A stretch of DNA of 64,000 nucleotides from JAYEPK01 sp048569615 (GTDB taxonomy: Archaea > Thermoplasmatota > Penumbrarchaeia > Penumbrarchaeales > Penumbrarchaeaceae): positions 40,613 to 104,612 of the forward strand of contig JBLIRK010000002.1 in assembly GCA_048569615.1 (NCBI GenBank), read 5' to 3'. Position 1 is the first letter of the stretch. Every line of letters begins with the position of its first letter. Shown here one piece after another: positions 24,209 to 34,426 of this stretch. The notes beneath the pieces were generated by a model. That model was not told the DNA's origin and ran no database searches. It worked only from the letters and a program-made list of their open reading frames with translations. The position numbers were made by a program, and so were the translations under genes.

Positions 24209-25087
24209 TTACAGATCGCCTTTCGCGATGAACATCTCGAATTCCTTTTGAAAAAGTTTACTCTCCCGCTCCTCAAGGACATCCAGGTCAAGTGAGAATA
24301 TCACAACGCAATGGGGATGGCTCATTATCCGGTCGTTCAGGACCTGGAGAAGATTGATCACCCTGATGAACTCTATATTGGTCAGTATATACTCGAAACC
24401 CAATACCAGCACGGCGGTCTCCGAGTTCTCCGACATGGCAGACTGGACCATAATCAGGAGCTTCTGGATGTTGACCGGTGATATGCATGGATAATCTGAA
24501 TTGGGTATCGATGTGAACCAGGCAACTGGTAAATCACCCAATCCCGGATTCATCCTCAGGCTGGAGGGGTGCTTCCGTGTGAAAGCCAATCCCGAATAAC
24601 CGGAATCAAGGAGCTCCCTGAAAAGCTGTATTGCCTTTACTCCCCCTTCCTCATTTATCAGATACATGCCGCTCCTCTTGATGGCGGGCTCTCCCGAGAA
24701 TTTCACTCCACCGGATCCGTTTTCCTTCACCTTCCGGGGTATGGAAGCTTCTATGTTGGAAAGAAGCTCCCCGATATTGAAGGGCTTTCTCATGCCCACG
24801 ATCCCCATCTTGAGCGCTTCCCAGACCGCATTGTCATCCGCGCTGACGAGGATTATCTTTGTTTCCTTGTCCATCTCCCGCATGAGGGCAGCAGCCTCCA
24901 ATCCCCCCATACCCGGCATTCTGTGATCAAGGATCACGAGATCCGGTTTCTTTTCTAGCTTTCTGAACATCTCCACCGCTTCTATTCCACTCGATGCCAC
25001 ACCAATCAGGTTGTATCCCCTGACAGAAAGGATATCCATGTAGAGCTGTTGGATCATCTCCTCATCCTCCACAATGAATACATCCAT
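24209..25087 (-). CDS. Response regulator with C-terminal DUF835 domain
   Basis: 292 residues. Residues 1-~120 are a receiver domain: acidic E7/D8, phosphoacceptor D54 (VILDHRMPGMGG), and K near 103 in MRKPF. Residues ~140-292 match DUF835 (MYLINEEGG, LAFTRKHPSSLR, VAWFTSIPNS, AVLVLGFEYILTNIEF), a domain common in euryarchaeal signalling proteins and related to RecA-like ATPase folds by proposal only. No DNA-binding domain, so output is probably by protein contact. No histidine kinase is in the window. Divergent from the DP2 gene. Confidence 0.88.
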   Translation of the reverse strand: MDVFIVEDEEMIQQLYMDILSVRGYNLIGVASSGIEAVEMFRKLEKKPDLVILDHRMPGMGGLEAAALMREMDKETKIILVSADDNAVWEALKMGIVGMRKPFNIGELLSNIEASIPRKVKENGSGGVKFSGEPAIKRSGMYLINEEGGVKAIQLFRELLDSGYSGLAFTRKHPSSLRMNPGLGDLPVAWFTSIPNSDYPCISPVNIQKLLIMVQSAMSENSETAVLVLGFEYILTNIEFIRVINLLQVLNDRIMSHPHCVVIFSLDLDVLEERESKLFQKEFEMFIAKGDL

Positions 25088-25304
25088 ATTTATCCGACCT
25101 CAATGTTTTACGCTGTACGAGTAATTATATCATTATAAAATCTTTCACATGATTATAAATTCCATCGAAACTGGAAAGCACCGGCAGAATCATGACTGCC
25201 GATATTTCACAACGGCCATGGAAAAGGATTTATTCCATGAAACTTGCAGACCGTTGGAGCGTTATCCGGTGAGCGAAGGCCCTGTTGCATCAGGAGACAT
25301 GGCC
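25088..25304. promoter_or_regulatory. Divergent promoter region between the response regulator and DP2
   Basis: AT-rich spacer with TTATAAAA (25133-25140) and TTATAAATT (25152-25160), candidate plus-strand TATA boxes for DP2, and AT-rich sequence readable on the minus strand for the response regulator. An upstream in-frame region before 25305 is open (ATGs at 25149 and 25218), but lacks DP2 similarity and a ribosome-binding site. Confidence 0.45.
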
Positions 25305-28300
25305 ATGTATTTTGCCAGTCTCAGGGAAGAGGCGAACAGGGCCGCTGAGATCGCCGGAAAGGCAAGATCAAAGGGTATGGATCCGATATCCAAGGTCGAG
25401 ATCCCCTTTGCGGATGATCTTGCGGGAAGGGTGGAAAACCTAGTGGGTCCGCCCGGAATAGCCCTCAGAATAAGGGAGCTCTCCCCGACAATGAGCAGGG
25501 AGCGCCTCTTATTGAAAATCGCAGAAGAGGTCTCCGAGAATATGGTCAGGAAGGGAGAGGATAGGCAGAAAGCATTGGACCAGGCGACGAGGACCGGGCT
25601 TGCCATATTGACGGAAGGCGTCCTTGTGGCTCCCCTGGAGGGCATAGCCGAGGTCAAGATAGGATACAATGATGACGGCTCCAGCTATGCAGATCTTTAT
25701 TTCGCCGGACCAATAAGGGCTGCAGGCGGCACCGCCCAGGCCGTATCCGTGCTTATTGCGGACCAGGTAAGGAAGAAGCTGGGTATAGGTGAGTTCAGGG
25801 TCACGGAAAAGGAGGTGACGAGATACATCGAGGAGTTCCAGCTCTACAGGAACCTCCAGTACCGTCCGGCCAATGAGGAGATCGAAAAGGTCGTCAGGAA
25901 CTGCCCGGTATGCATCAACGGCGAGGGGACGGAGAAGGTGGAGGTGTCGGGGAACCGAGACCTCCCGAGGGTGCCTACAAATCAGGTCCGTTCCGGTATC
26001 TGCCTAGTCATAGCTGAAGGGGTCCTTTTAAAGGCAAACAAGATCCTCAAGATAACCAGGTCCCTTGAGATCGGAGGCTGGGAGTTCCTGGAGCAAATGA
26101 AATCCAAGAAGTCCGACGGGGATGAAAAAAAGGAAGAGGAAGCTCAGGCAGCATGCAGGGAGGATGAGCTCCTTCAGAAATTGATCACCATGAAGGACAT
26201 GGAGGAGGATATGACGGACCTGGTCGATGAGGTGGATGAAGAGGGGAACTACCTCGAATTCACATTCGAGCAGGAAGATGCCGATGACGAGATCGTTCAG
26301 TTGAACGATCAGGGGCTCTCTCCGAAGATCGAGGCCACGATGAAGTATATCAAGGACCTCATCGCGGGAAGACCGGTCTTCTCACACCCGTCAAGACCCG
26401 GAGGCTTCCGATTGAGGTACGGAAGAGGAAGGACCTGCGGTCTGGCTTCACTGGGTATCAATCCCTATACGCTTTTCTTGACGGGGGAATTCATGGCCGT
26501 GGGCACCCAGATAAAGATAGAGAGACCGGGAAAGGCAGGGGCTGTAACCCCTGTAGATACGATTGACGGCCCGATAGTCCTTCTGAACAACGGCGACCTG
26601 GTAAAGGTGAACTCCAAGGAATCCATGGACAGGGTGAAGGGACGGATCCGGTCCATCACCGATCTGGGGGAGATCCTCATACCCTTCGGTGAATTCGCCG
26701 AGAACAACCATTCATTAGTACAGGGCTCCTATAACGAGGACTGGTGGAAATGGGAAGTCCAGACCGCACTTTACATGAAGGACCAGAGAATGAATGAGCA
26801 CCCCTTTGAGGAGTCCTTCAGTCTCGAAAGCAAGATCAAGGATATACAGAAGGAAGCGATGAGGCCATACGCGGCCCTGGAATGCGCCGAAGAGAAGATC
26901 TCCCGGGAAGAACTGGACAGGAAGAAGAAGGAATGCGAAGAGGATGCGGAAAGGAAGGTGAGGTCATACCTGATGGAGGCTGCAGAACGGGCTGATGAGA
27001 ACGAGAAGAAGATAGCATCGTATGATATTTCCGAGCTGGTTCCCGCCACGGGAAAGGAAGCATTCGGGACAAGCTTGGAACTGGGAGTGCCCCTCCATCC
27101 TGATTGGACCCTGTTCTGGCATGACATTGACATTGGCGAGCTGAACAGACTGAGAACATATGTTCTTGAAAACGGCTTCCACCACGAGGAGAAAGGTCTC
27201 CGGATACCAAAGGACGAGCAGATCAAGAACCTGCTCATAAAGCTCGGATGCACCCATAATGAGGACAGTGAAGATTATGTCATAGATCATCATGGATATA
27301 CACTGCTGAGATGTCTGGGAATCAGGGAAGATATGAGATCCGTGAAACTGCCCAAGGGATTCTCCAGGGCAAGCAACGTCATGATGGCCGTGAACCTCCT
27401 TTCCGGGATCAAGGTCATGGAGAGGTCCCCGACCAGGATAGGAGCGAGGATGGGGAGGCCGGAAAAAGCGGATACAAGGCAGATGAAACCTCCCGTCCAC
27501 GGACTGTATCCCGTCGGCATGCAGGGAGGAACGCAGCGTCTGGTGAAGAAGACATTCGGAGTTCCGGTAGAGACAAACACCATACCTCATCTTTGTCCCA
27601 AATGCAGATTGATAACCCCATTCGTGACCTGCCCCGATTGCTCCGTCCCGACAATGGTCCAATCCACAAGGGACGGACCTGAGGAGAAGATGGTACTCAA
27701 CACCAGGGACGACGGAGAAAGGGCTTCGAGGATCCTCGGATCTACCTCCATCGACTCTTTACCGGAAATGAAGGGGGTCAAGGGCCTCATTTCCAGGGAA
27801 AAGATACCCGAAAGATTGGAGAAGGGAATGCTGAGGGCCAAGCACGGTGTTTACGTTTTCAGGGACGGAACCGTCAGATACGACATGACCGACATCACCC
27901 TGACCCATTTCCGACCCAGGGAAATATCGGCACCTGTGGAAAGACTTCGCGAGATAGGTTATACGGTCGACATCCACGGAAAGGAGCTTGAAGGGGAAGA
28001 TCAGGTATTGGAGCTGAAGGTTCAGGACATAATCGTCAGCGATGGAGGCGGAGATTACCTTGTGAAGGTTGCCAACTTCATAGACGATGAATTGGAGCTG
28101 CTTTACGGTGAAGAAAGATACTACAACGCCAAGAACAAGGAGGATTTGATAGGGACACTTGCCATGGGCCTTGCACCCCATACTTCAGCGGGAGTTCTCT
28201 GCAGGATCATCGGATTCACCGGGGCGCTGGGTTGCCTCGGGCATCCTTTCTATCATGCCGCCAAGAGGAGGAACTGCGATGGTGATGAGGATGCCGTAAT

Positions 28301-29054
28301 GCTCCTGATGGATGGACTTCTGAACTTCTCCAGAAAGTTCCTGCCCGAGAAAAGAGGGGGGCAGATGGATGCTCCTCTTGTTCTTTCCATGAGATTGGAC
28401 CCGGCAGAAGTGGACAAGGAAGCCCATAACGTAGATGTGAAGCACCGTTATCCACTTGACCTTTACCTAGCCACAACCAGAGGAGAGAAGATTAACGAAT
28501 ACTGGATGAACAGAATGGATACCATCAAGACCAGGCTTGGTACTCAGAGGCAGTTCGAAGAGTTCGGCTTTTCCATGGACACAGGGGACATCAACTTTTC
28601 TCCGAGGATCTCCGCTTACAAGACGATTGGCGTCACCGAGGAGAAGATCAACAGTCAGCTGGACCTCGCAAAGAGGATCCGTGCCGTGGACGAGGATGAT
28701 GTAGCTGAGAGGGTTCTAACAACACATCTGCTTCCGGACCTGATCGGAAACCTTCGCTCATTCTCGCAGCAATCCTTCAGGTGCACCAAATGCGGGGCCA
28801 AGTACAGAAGGATAACCCTGACTGGAAAATGTACAAACTGGATATCGACACCGCAGCCCCACAGATGCAATAATAAACTCATCCTCACAGTAGCGGAGGG
28901 TTCGGTAAAGAAATACCTCGCCATCGCCCAGCGGATATCAAAGGAATACAAGGTATCCAACTACCTTAGGCAGAGGATAGATATCATCTCGGCTTCCATA
29001 GAGTCCATGTTCCCTTCCAGATTCAAGGAAACAACGCTTGACACATTCATGTGA
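25305..29054 (+). CDS. polC: DNA polymerase II (PolD) large subunit DP2
   Basis: 1249 residues. Catalytic subunit of the euryarchaeal replicative polymerase PolD. Start region YFASLREEANRAAEIAGKAR matches the usual DP2 N-terminus; AGGAG is eight bases before the ATG at 25305 (ATG at 25299 is too close). Seen: GGTAQAVSVLIADQVRKKLG, zinc ligands CPVC...and CPKCRLITPFVTCPDC, the catalytic NCDGDEDAVMLLMDGLLNF, and C-terminal zinc motif CTKCGAKYRR. No intein at the common insertion sites. The small subunit DP1 is not in the window. Confidence 0.97.
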   Translation: MYFASLREEANRAAEIAGKARSKGMDPISKVEIPFADDLAGRVENLVGPPGIALRIRELSPTMSRERLLLKIAEEVSENMVRKGEDRQKALDQATRTGLAILTEGVLVAPLEGIAEVKIGYNDDGSSYADLYFAGPIRAAGGTAQAVSVLIADQVRKKLGIGEFRVTEKEVTRYIEEFQLYRNLQYRPANEEIEKVVRNCPVCINGEGTEKVEVSGNRDLPRVPTNQVRSGICLVIAEGVLLKANKILKITRSLEIGGWEFLEQMKSKKSDGDEKKEEEAQAACREDELLQKLITMKDMEEDMTDLVDEVDEEGNYLEFTFEQEDADDEIVQLNDQGLSPKIEATMKYIKDLIAGRPVFSHPSRPGGFRLRYGRGRTCGLASLGINPYTLFLTGEFMAVGTQIKIERPGKAGAVTPVDTIDGPIVLLNNGDLVKVNSKESMDRVKGRIRSITDLGEILIPFGEFAENNHSLVQGSYNEDWWKWEVQTALYMKDQRMNEHPFEESFSLESKIKDIQKEAMRPYAALECAEEKISREELDRKKKECEEDAERKVRSYLMEAAERADENEKKIASYDISELVPATGKEAFGTSLELGVPLHPDWTLFWHDIDIGELNRLRTYVLENGFHHEEKGLRIPKDEQIKNLLIKLGCTHNEDSEDYVIDHHGYTLLRCLGIREDMRSVKLPKGFSRASNVMMAVNLLSGIKVMERSPTRIGARMGRPEKADTRQMKPPVHGLYPVGMQGGTQRLVKKTFGVPVETNTIPHLCPKCRLITPFVTCPDCSVPTMVQSTRDGPEEKMVLNTRDDGERASRILGSTSIDSLPEMKGVKGLISREKIPERLEKGMLRAKHGVYVFRDGTVRYDMTDITLTHFRPREISAPVERLREIGYTVDIHGKELEGEDQVLELKVQDIIVSDGGGDYLVKVANFIDDELELLYGEERYYNAKNKEDLIGTLAMGLAPHTSAGVLCRIIGFTGALGCLGHPFYHAAKRRNCDGDEDAVMLLMDGLLNFSRKFLPEKRGGQMDAPLVLSMRLDPAEVDKEAHNVDVKHRYPLDLYLATTRGEKINEYWMNRMDTIKTRLGTQRQFEEFGFSMDTGDINFSPRISAYKTIGVTEEKINSQLDLAKRIRAVDEDDVAERVLTTHLLPDLIGNLRSFSQQSFRCTKCGAKYRRITLTGKCTNWISTPQPHRCNNKLILTVAEGSVKKYLAIAQRISKEYKVSNYLRQRIDIISASIESMFPSRFKETTLDTFM

Positions 29055-29174
29055 ATCTCAAGACGAGATCAAAGCATCTCGCCTTGTCTTTTAGAAAAAA
29101 AAGAAGAAGGACACAAAATAATAAAGAAAAACAAGATAAGAGTTGAAGAATAAAAAAATTGAATGATAAAAAAA

Positions 29175-29208
29175 GCCCCGGGAGCTTTGTCCCGGGGCAA
29201 GTTGTTTT
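29175..29208. terminator. Bidirectional intrinsic-type terminator
   Basis: A nine-base-pair stem, GCCCCGGGA (29175-29183) with TCCCGGGGC (29190-29198), loop GCTTTG. On the plus strand it is followed by TTGTTTTT (29202-29208); on the minus strand by a run of seven to eight T (29174-29167). It separates the convergent DP2 and FG-GAP genes. Confidence 0.8.
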
Positions 29209-29215
29209 TCCTGCC

Positions 29216-32200
29216 TCAGATGTTGATGAGCTCGCCGCAGAGGGGGCACTCGGCCTGGGATGCTCCATCGGGTATCATCACTTCCGAACCGCAGAGCGGG
29301 CAGCTCTGGACGTTCCCTCCGACCGGTGGCGCCCCCGGCTCTCCAAGTCCCTCCTCTTCGGATGGCGGCTGGGGTCCCGAAAGGTCCTCGGGGGAGGGCG
29401 GTGCTGCGGGCTCCGGGACCTCCATATCCTCAAGCTCGGGCTTGGATTCCTCCTCTTCGGGAGCTTCCTCTCCTTCCTCGGATGGTGGGAGAAGGTCCTC
29501 GCTCGGAGGCTCCTGGAGAACGAAACCCGATGCTTCGTTTATTACGGCGGGGAGGGCCCATTGGATCGCCTCTATTGCCGGCAGGTCGTTGGTAGGCACG
29601 CCGGTCAGGACCTCGAACCTCTTCAGGTTCCTCCTCGTCCTTCTCAGCTCGTGCCTTGCGGTCATCCTCTCCTTGTCGGCCCTCTGCTTCATGTAAAAGA
29701 CCACTCCAAAGACGATCAGGGCGATCACTATGATCACCACCAATGCCAGCAGGAGCCATCCGGGCAGGTTGTCCTCGAACTTCTTCTCTTTGACATTCTT
29801 GTTCCTCGGGAGCGGGTCCAATCTGTCGTTTATTCCATCCCCGTCCGTATCGGGATTCTTGGGATCCGTCTCGTTTCCGTCAATGAGACCGTTCATATTG
29901 ATATCCTCCTGGATGTCAAGAAGTCCATCGTTATCGTCGTCGTCATCGATAATATCGGGTATCCCGTCCCTGTCCGTGTCAAGGGCGTTGATATCGGGAA
30001 CTACGGTAACCGATACGGAAATGGAAACATTGGCGATGCCGTCGTCCACATGAAGGGTGATCACGTGGTTGTTCTGGGACAGCTTCTTGGTCAGAACGGG
30101 CTGCGTTCCCAGGTAGCCGTCCTTGTCCGAGTACCAGAGGAACTTGAGGTCATCCCCATCCGCATCCAGGGACTTGGACCCGTCAAGCACTATGGGCTGG
30201 CTCTCGAGATACTTGGTCAGCTCCACCGGGCTTGTGATGATCGGGACGGGGTCGTGGTTGACCTTCTCGGGTGTGACCTCTATCGGCAGGTCCTCGGAAT
30301 AGGTATATCCGTTACCGGCGAGGTCCAGTGCCCTCCATCTGATATAGTTGATGGTATCCCTCTCGAAGAAGAGCGGAGGGGTGCTCACCTCTATCTCCGA
30401 ATAGGAGCCGGAAATATCAAGGCTCTCCCAGGGACCGTAGTTGGAAACCCCGTTGTAGGAAATGGAATACTGTACGGTCCTGCCATCGATCCCTGATCCC
30501 TTTCCGTCGGTGAGGGTTATTCCGCAGCTCACGTAGCTGCTGTCCACGGGCTCGGAAGGCGTCGCCTGCTTGTAGGTCAGCGGAACCGTATCGACCTTTA
30601 CCTGGAATGGGTCAGATTCGATATAGCCGTTCCCGGCAACGTCCATAGCTCTCCATTTCACGAAGTTGTCCTCACCCTCACGGAAGTTCAGGAATATCTT
30701 TACCCTGATCTGCTCTCCGTTCCTCCTTATGTTCGTGGGCTCCCAGGAAGAGAACGACAAACCGCCGTCGTATGATACGGAATATTCAACCGAGCTACCT
30801 CGGACACCTGAACCGTCCATATCCCTGATCAGGATCTCGTAATTCACGGTGTTGTCGTTCACCCACGCACCCGGACCGGGATTGGGGGTTCCGAAGGTGG
30901 GCATTTCAACATCGTAATAAACGGATGCAGAGGTGGCCTCTCCGTAATTGTGGGCGGAGTCAACGGACCAGATGTATATCGTGTTCCAGCCTTCCTCCAA
31001 CCCATCGAACTCTATGTTCGTGTTGGGTGTGAACCACCCGTCATCCGTACCGCCCGCGTCGTAGGTATTGTACATGTAACCGATAACCTCGGATGATTCA
31101 TCACTTGCGGGGGACCACCCGATGTAAACATGGGGATCATTGTCGTATCCCATAAGGGTGTCTATATCCGAATCCGCCCTGATCTCGATGTCCTCGGGAG
31201 GCTTGGGCGGATCCGTGTCGACAAGGTAGAAGAAGCTAACGATACCCGAAACATCATCAGCTTCCCCGACGAGATCTATGATCGTCAGGTTGAACTCTTC
31301 CCTCCCGGGCAGCTCCTGCGTCCTGAAGGTGAAGAGGATGTCCATCCCGGATGATGACGAGTTCAGGAAGACATTCCCGTAATTGTCCATCATCCTGACG
31401 GAGAAATATTCGTTCGGAGGTGAAGCATCCGTTCCCTCGTAGACAACCCTCATTCCGGTTACCTCCATTCTCTCTCCGGGCAGGACATAGGAACCCTTGC
31501 TGAGCATTCCGTTGACGCTTCCTATAACCTGGAGATTCCCTGACAGCTGGACATCGGTTTCCACCCGGAATATCGAGGGATAGGAAAGTGTGATCGCCAG
31601 GTCCCTTCCACCAAGGACCTGTACTATCATGTCCATGGGCTCTCCTGTGGGGAGATTGGGGTTAAAGCTCATATTGAAGTAGATGTCCATTCCGTCCCCG
31701 GACAAGGCGAATATCGAAGAGTCTATCGAGACAAAATCCTGGGGATCGAACTTCTCCGTCATTCTCATCAGCCCCCTGTCCCAGCTGAAGACCACGGTCT
31801 GGCCCTCCACCAGTGATCCGTGAAGCTGGAAGGTGACATCGAACAGGTTGATGTCGTTGATGTCCCAGGTATTTTTCACATGGCCGAAGAAATGGTAGAC
31901 CTTTCCTGCGCCCACTACCTCGCCCTCGGGTCCGTCCGGGTCCTGGACATCGAACGAGTCCATCAACAGTTCCGAGGGAGTCTGATAAATGATATAGGTG
32001 GCGCCGGCATCGGCGGGCCTGCCGTCAAGCTCACCGTTCCTGTCGGATACGGCGATCTCCCTCAATCCGTCGCCGTCGAAGTCCAGCACTATGATATTCT
32101 CGAAATCATATTCTCCGAAGTATGAGTTCTGGTCCGCTCCGATCACCTTTGTATTGGGTCTAAGGAACTTCATGTTGTAGACGGGATTGACCAGATTGTC

Positions 32201-33547
32201 CGTCTCATTGGCGTAGAGAAGGAAGTAACTCCCGTAGTTGGATGCCTCCCTGTAGGATTGAATTATGATATCGTCCCTTCCGTCGTCGTTGAAATCGCCT
32301 AGGCACTGCATTCCAAGTCCCCATCCGGAACTTGGACCCCTTATGTAGAAATCACAGTTCAGCAGCGAGATGTCGCCGGTCTTGAAAAGCGCATCTCCGT
32401 AATATATCCAAATGCCTCCCGTCCTGTCGTTGAATCCGTTTGGTGAGCTTACGAAGAGGTCGTCTATCCCGTCTCCGTTGAAATCGCCGTGATCCACATA
32501 GGACAGTGTGAAACCTGCGTATGATGTTATCCTTACATGGGAATAGGTCTCAAGGTCCACATCCTTAGGAAGGTTCCTGCCGCCGAAAACAACCTCCACT
32601 TCTCCCGAATTCATTCCGTTGGAGTTGATATCCCATGAACCTAGTATATAATCGGGGTAATCATCACCGTTTATATCCCCCAGATCCAGATCGCTGGAGG
32701 CAAGGCCCCAATACCCGTAACCGTTCTCGTAATAATCATCTTTGGGGATTATCTTGTGGTCGTACTGTCCCATTGAAACATTGTATGTGCTCTGGAGGGC
32801 TACGCCTCCGTTCCATGTATAGACCGTTCCCCTGACGAAATTCCAGCCTTCCTGTATCTGCGAAATGACGATATCGTCGTATCCGTCATTGTTCACATCA
32901 CCTATCTCAGAGTCCACTCCGAGGTGCAGGCCCGGCTGGCTACCTATGAACTTGACATCCGCGTTATGCACGGACATCACCCTGTGCCATCCGCTTGCTC
33001 CAAGGAAAAGATAAGCGGTCGGATACTCATCACTGTTCGCCGCGTAGAAATTGTTCCAGTCGCCAAATCCCGTTACAAGCAGGTCCGTCAACCCGTCACC
33101 ATCAACATCGCCTACCTCCATATCGGTTCCGATAAGGTGGCCGTTGAGATAGCCGTCTATCCGGATATCGGCATCCGTCGGATCAAGCACTCTATTCCGG
33201 GTCCCTCCGAAATATACGAAGACCGCACCCCTCGTGGAATTGTACTCGATCGATGATATGATTATATCCTCGACTCCGTCCTCATTGAGGTCCCCCTTCT
33301 TCAGTTGGTAACCCATCCTCTCGTAGGAATTCATACCCGAAATATGCTGTTCCATAAGCTGCTCCTGTAGATTCACAGTTCCGTAGAACTGGTCACCCTC
33401 GGCCGTTGCACCGAATCCGATGTCCGAACCGTCTCCCTGCTGGCCCCCCGCACCGATATCCAGCACCGGGATCGCCATCATCATTGCAACGGCTATGGAT
33501 AGAAACAGCATCTTGCCTGCTTTGCTCTTTAGGTCTCTTGAAACCAT
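29216..33547 (-). CDS. Giant FG-GAP surface protein with TSP3 repeats and cytoplasmic zinc ribbon
   Basis: 1443 residues from the ATG at 33547, preceded by GAGGTGA. Signal/anchor helix at ~14-35. Residues ~80-520 hold about seven FG-GAP/VCBS blades (GDLNEDGVEDIIISS; GDVDGDGLTDLLVTG; GDFNGDGIDDLFVSS). Then several beta-sandwich/FnIII-like domains and PKD-like repeats. A TSP3-type calcium stretch follows (DTDRDGIPDIIDDDDD; DTDGDGINDRLDPLP). A membrane helix (WLLLALVVIIVIALIVFGVV) leads to a ~165-residue cytoplasmic part with a helical segment, an acidic Pro-rich linker, and a terminal zinc ribbon (CPLCGSEV...CPLCGELI). Probably an adhesin or sensor. Confidence 0.85.
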   Translation of the reverse strand: MVSRDLKSKAGKMLFLSIAVAMMMAIPVLDIGAGGQQGDGSDIGFGATAEGDQFYGTVNLQEQLMEQHISGMNSYERMGYQLKKGDLNEDGVEDIIISSIEYNSTRGAVFVYFGGTRNRVLDPTDADIRIDGYLNGHLIGTDMEVGDVDGDGLTDLLVTGFGDWNNFYAANSDEYPTAYLFLGASGWHRVMSVHNADVKFIGSQPGLHLGVDSEIGDVNNDGYDDIVISQIQEGWNFVRGTVYTWNGGVALQSTYNVSMGQYDHKIIPKDDYYENGYGYWGLASSDLDLGDINGDDYPDYILGSWDINSNGMNSGEVEVVFGGRNLPKDVDLETYSHVRITSYAGFTLSYVDHGDFNGDGIDDLFVSSPNGFNDRTGGIWIYYGDALFKTGDISLLNCDFYIRGPSSGWGLGMQCLGDFNDDGRDDIIIQSYREASNYGSYFLLYANETDNLVNPVYNMKFLRPNTKVIGADQNSYFGEYDFENIIVLDFDGDGLREIAVSDRNGELDGRPADAGATYIIYQTPSELLMDSFDVQDPDGPEGEVVGAGKVYHFFGHVKNTWDINDINLFDVTFQLHGSLVEGQTVVFSWDRGLMRMTEKFDPQDFVSIDSSIFALSGDGMDIYFNMSFNPNLPTGEPMDMIVQVLGGRDLAITLSYPSIFRVETDVQLSGNLQVIGSVNGMLSKGSYVLPGERMEVTGMRVVYEGTDASPPNEYFSVRMMDNYGNVFLNSSSSGMDILFTFRTQELPGREEFNLTIIDLVGEADDVSGIVSFFYLVDTDPPKPPEDIEIRADSDIDTLMGYDNDPHVYIGWSPASDESSEVIGYMYNTYDAGGTDDGWFTPNTNIEFDGLEEGWNTIYIWSVDSAHNYGEATSASVYYDVEMPTFGTPNPGPGAWVNDNTVNYEILIRDMDGSGVRGSSVEYSVSYDGGLSFSSWEPTNIRRNGEQIRVKIFLNFREGEDNFVKWRAMDVAGNGYIESDPFQVKVDTVPLTYKQATPSEPVDSSYVSCGITLTDGKGSGIDGRTVQYSISYNGVSNYGPWESLDISGSYSEIEVSTPPLFFERDTINYIRWRALDLAGNGYTYSEDLPIEVTPEKVNHDPVPIITSPVELTKYLESQPIVLDGSKSLDADGDDLKFLWYSDKDGYLGTQPVLTKKLSQNNHVITLHVDDGIANVSISVSVTVVPDINALDTDRDGIPDIIDDDDDNDGLLDIQEDINMNGLIDGNETDPKNPDTDGDGINDRLDPLPRNKNVKEKKFEDNLPGWLLLALVVIIVIALIVFGVVFYMKQRADKERMTARHELRRTRRNLKRFEVLTGVPTNDLPAIEAIQWALPAVINEASGFVLQEPPSEDLLPPSEEGEEAPEEEESKPELEDMEVPEPAAPPSPEDLSGPQPPSEEEGLGEPGAPPVGGNVQSCPLCGSEVMIPDGASQAECPLCGELINI

Positions 33548-33710
33548 GTTCTCACCTCGATTTTGGAAACTGAAAGGACCGTACCCCAACGATCCTGTGC
33601 AGCCAGTGTAGGTTCTCAGAATTGGAATTTATAATTAGGTATTGGATTGGTTTTTCCAACTTATATATAATTTTGGGTATCGGGGGAATTGTCGAAGCAG
33701 GTCCAGCAGC

Positions 33711-34376
33711 TCATGTTATCCTTCCGTCCTTCAACCTCACAGTGCGCTTTGACCTCTTTGCGATCTCCGGATCGTGGGTAACGATGATCAGCGTTTTTCC
33801 CATCTCCCTGTTGAGGTTCCTGAGGAGATCCATAATGTTCTTCGTATTCTCGGAATCAAGCTCTCCCGTCGGTTCGTCCGCCAGTATGCAGGAAGGATCG
33901 TTCGCAAGTGCCCTGGCCACGGAAATCCTTTGCTGCTCTCCTCCGGAGAGCTGGGAGGGCAGATGCCTGGCCCTTTCCCTCATACCCACCCTGTCAAGCA
34001 GCTCCAACGCCCTGTCCCTGCCATTCGTTCCGTATTTCCTTGACTCCTTGATGGGGAGGTACACATTCTCGAATGAGGTAAGTGTCGGAAGAAGATAGAA
34101 CTGCTGAAAGACGAAACCGAAGTTCAGAAGCCTGATCCTTGACAGCTGACCTTCACCCATGGATGTGATATCCCTGCCGTCGATCAATACCCTTCCCTTG
34201 CTCGGCCTGTCAAGCGCTCCGATCATGTTCATAAGTGTTGTCTTGCCGGATCCGGACGGTCCTGTTATGGACATATACTCGCCCTGTTTGACGGATATGG
34301 ATACACCTCTCAGGGCATAAACGGTAGATTCGCCCATCTTGTATGATTTATGGACTTCCTCAAGGACCACATCCAA
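33711..34376 (-). CDS. ABC transporter ATP-binding protein (MacB/LolD type)
   Basis: 221 residues from a TTG at 34376, with AGAGGTG upstream (an in-frame TTG at 34418 is less likely). Walker A GPSGSGKTT, signature LSGGEQQRISVARAL, Walker B CILADEP, H-loop VTHDPE. Its sequence (YALRGVSISVKQGEY, DEPTGELDSENT) places it with the LolD/MacB/FtsE group, which power mechanotransmission rather than classical transport. Third gene of an operon with two FtsX-like permeases. Confidence 0.95.
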   Translation of the reverse strand: MDVVLEEVHKSYKMGESTVYALRGVSISVKQGEYMSITGPSGSGKTTLMNMIGALDRPSKGRVLIDGRDITSMGEGQLSRIRLLNFGFVFQQFYLLPTLTSFENVYLPIKESRKYGTNGRDRALELLDRVGMRERARHLPSQLSGGEQQRISVARALANDPSCILADEPTGELDSENTKNIMDLLRNLNREMGKTLIIVTHDPEIAKRSKRTVRLKDGRIT

Positions 34377-34426
34377 GTCCGGACACCTCTGATACCAGGC
34401 GGTAAAGAGGAAACTCAATGATATTA

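Noticed and set aside
25305..29054. Intein in DP2
   Set aside because: The catalytic motif NCDGDEDAV and flanks are continuous, and total length is normal for an intein-free DP2.
29159..30496. Long plus-strand ORF (445 codons) opposite the FG-GAP protein gene
   Set aside because: Mirror of a real minus-strand gene with clear domains; no family pattern and no promoter.
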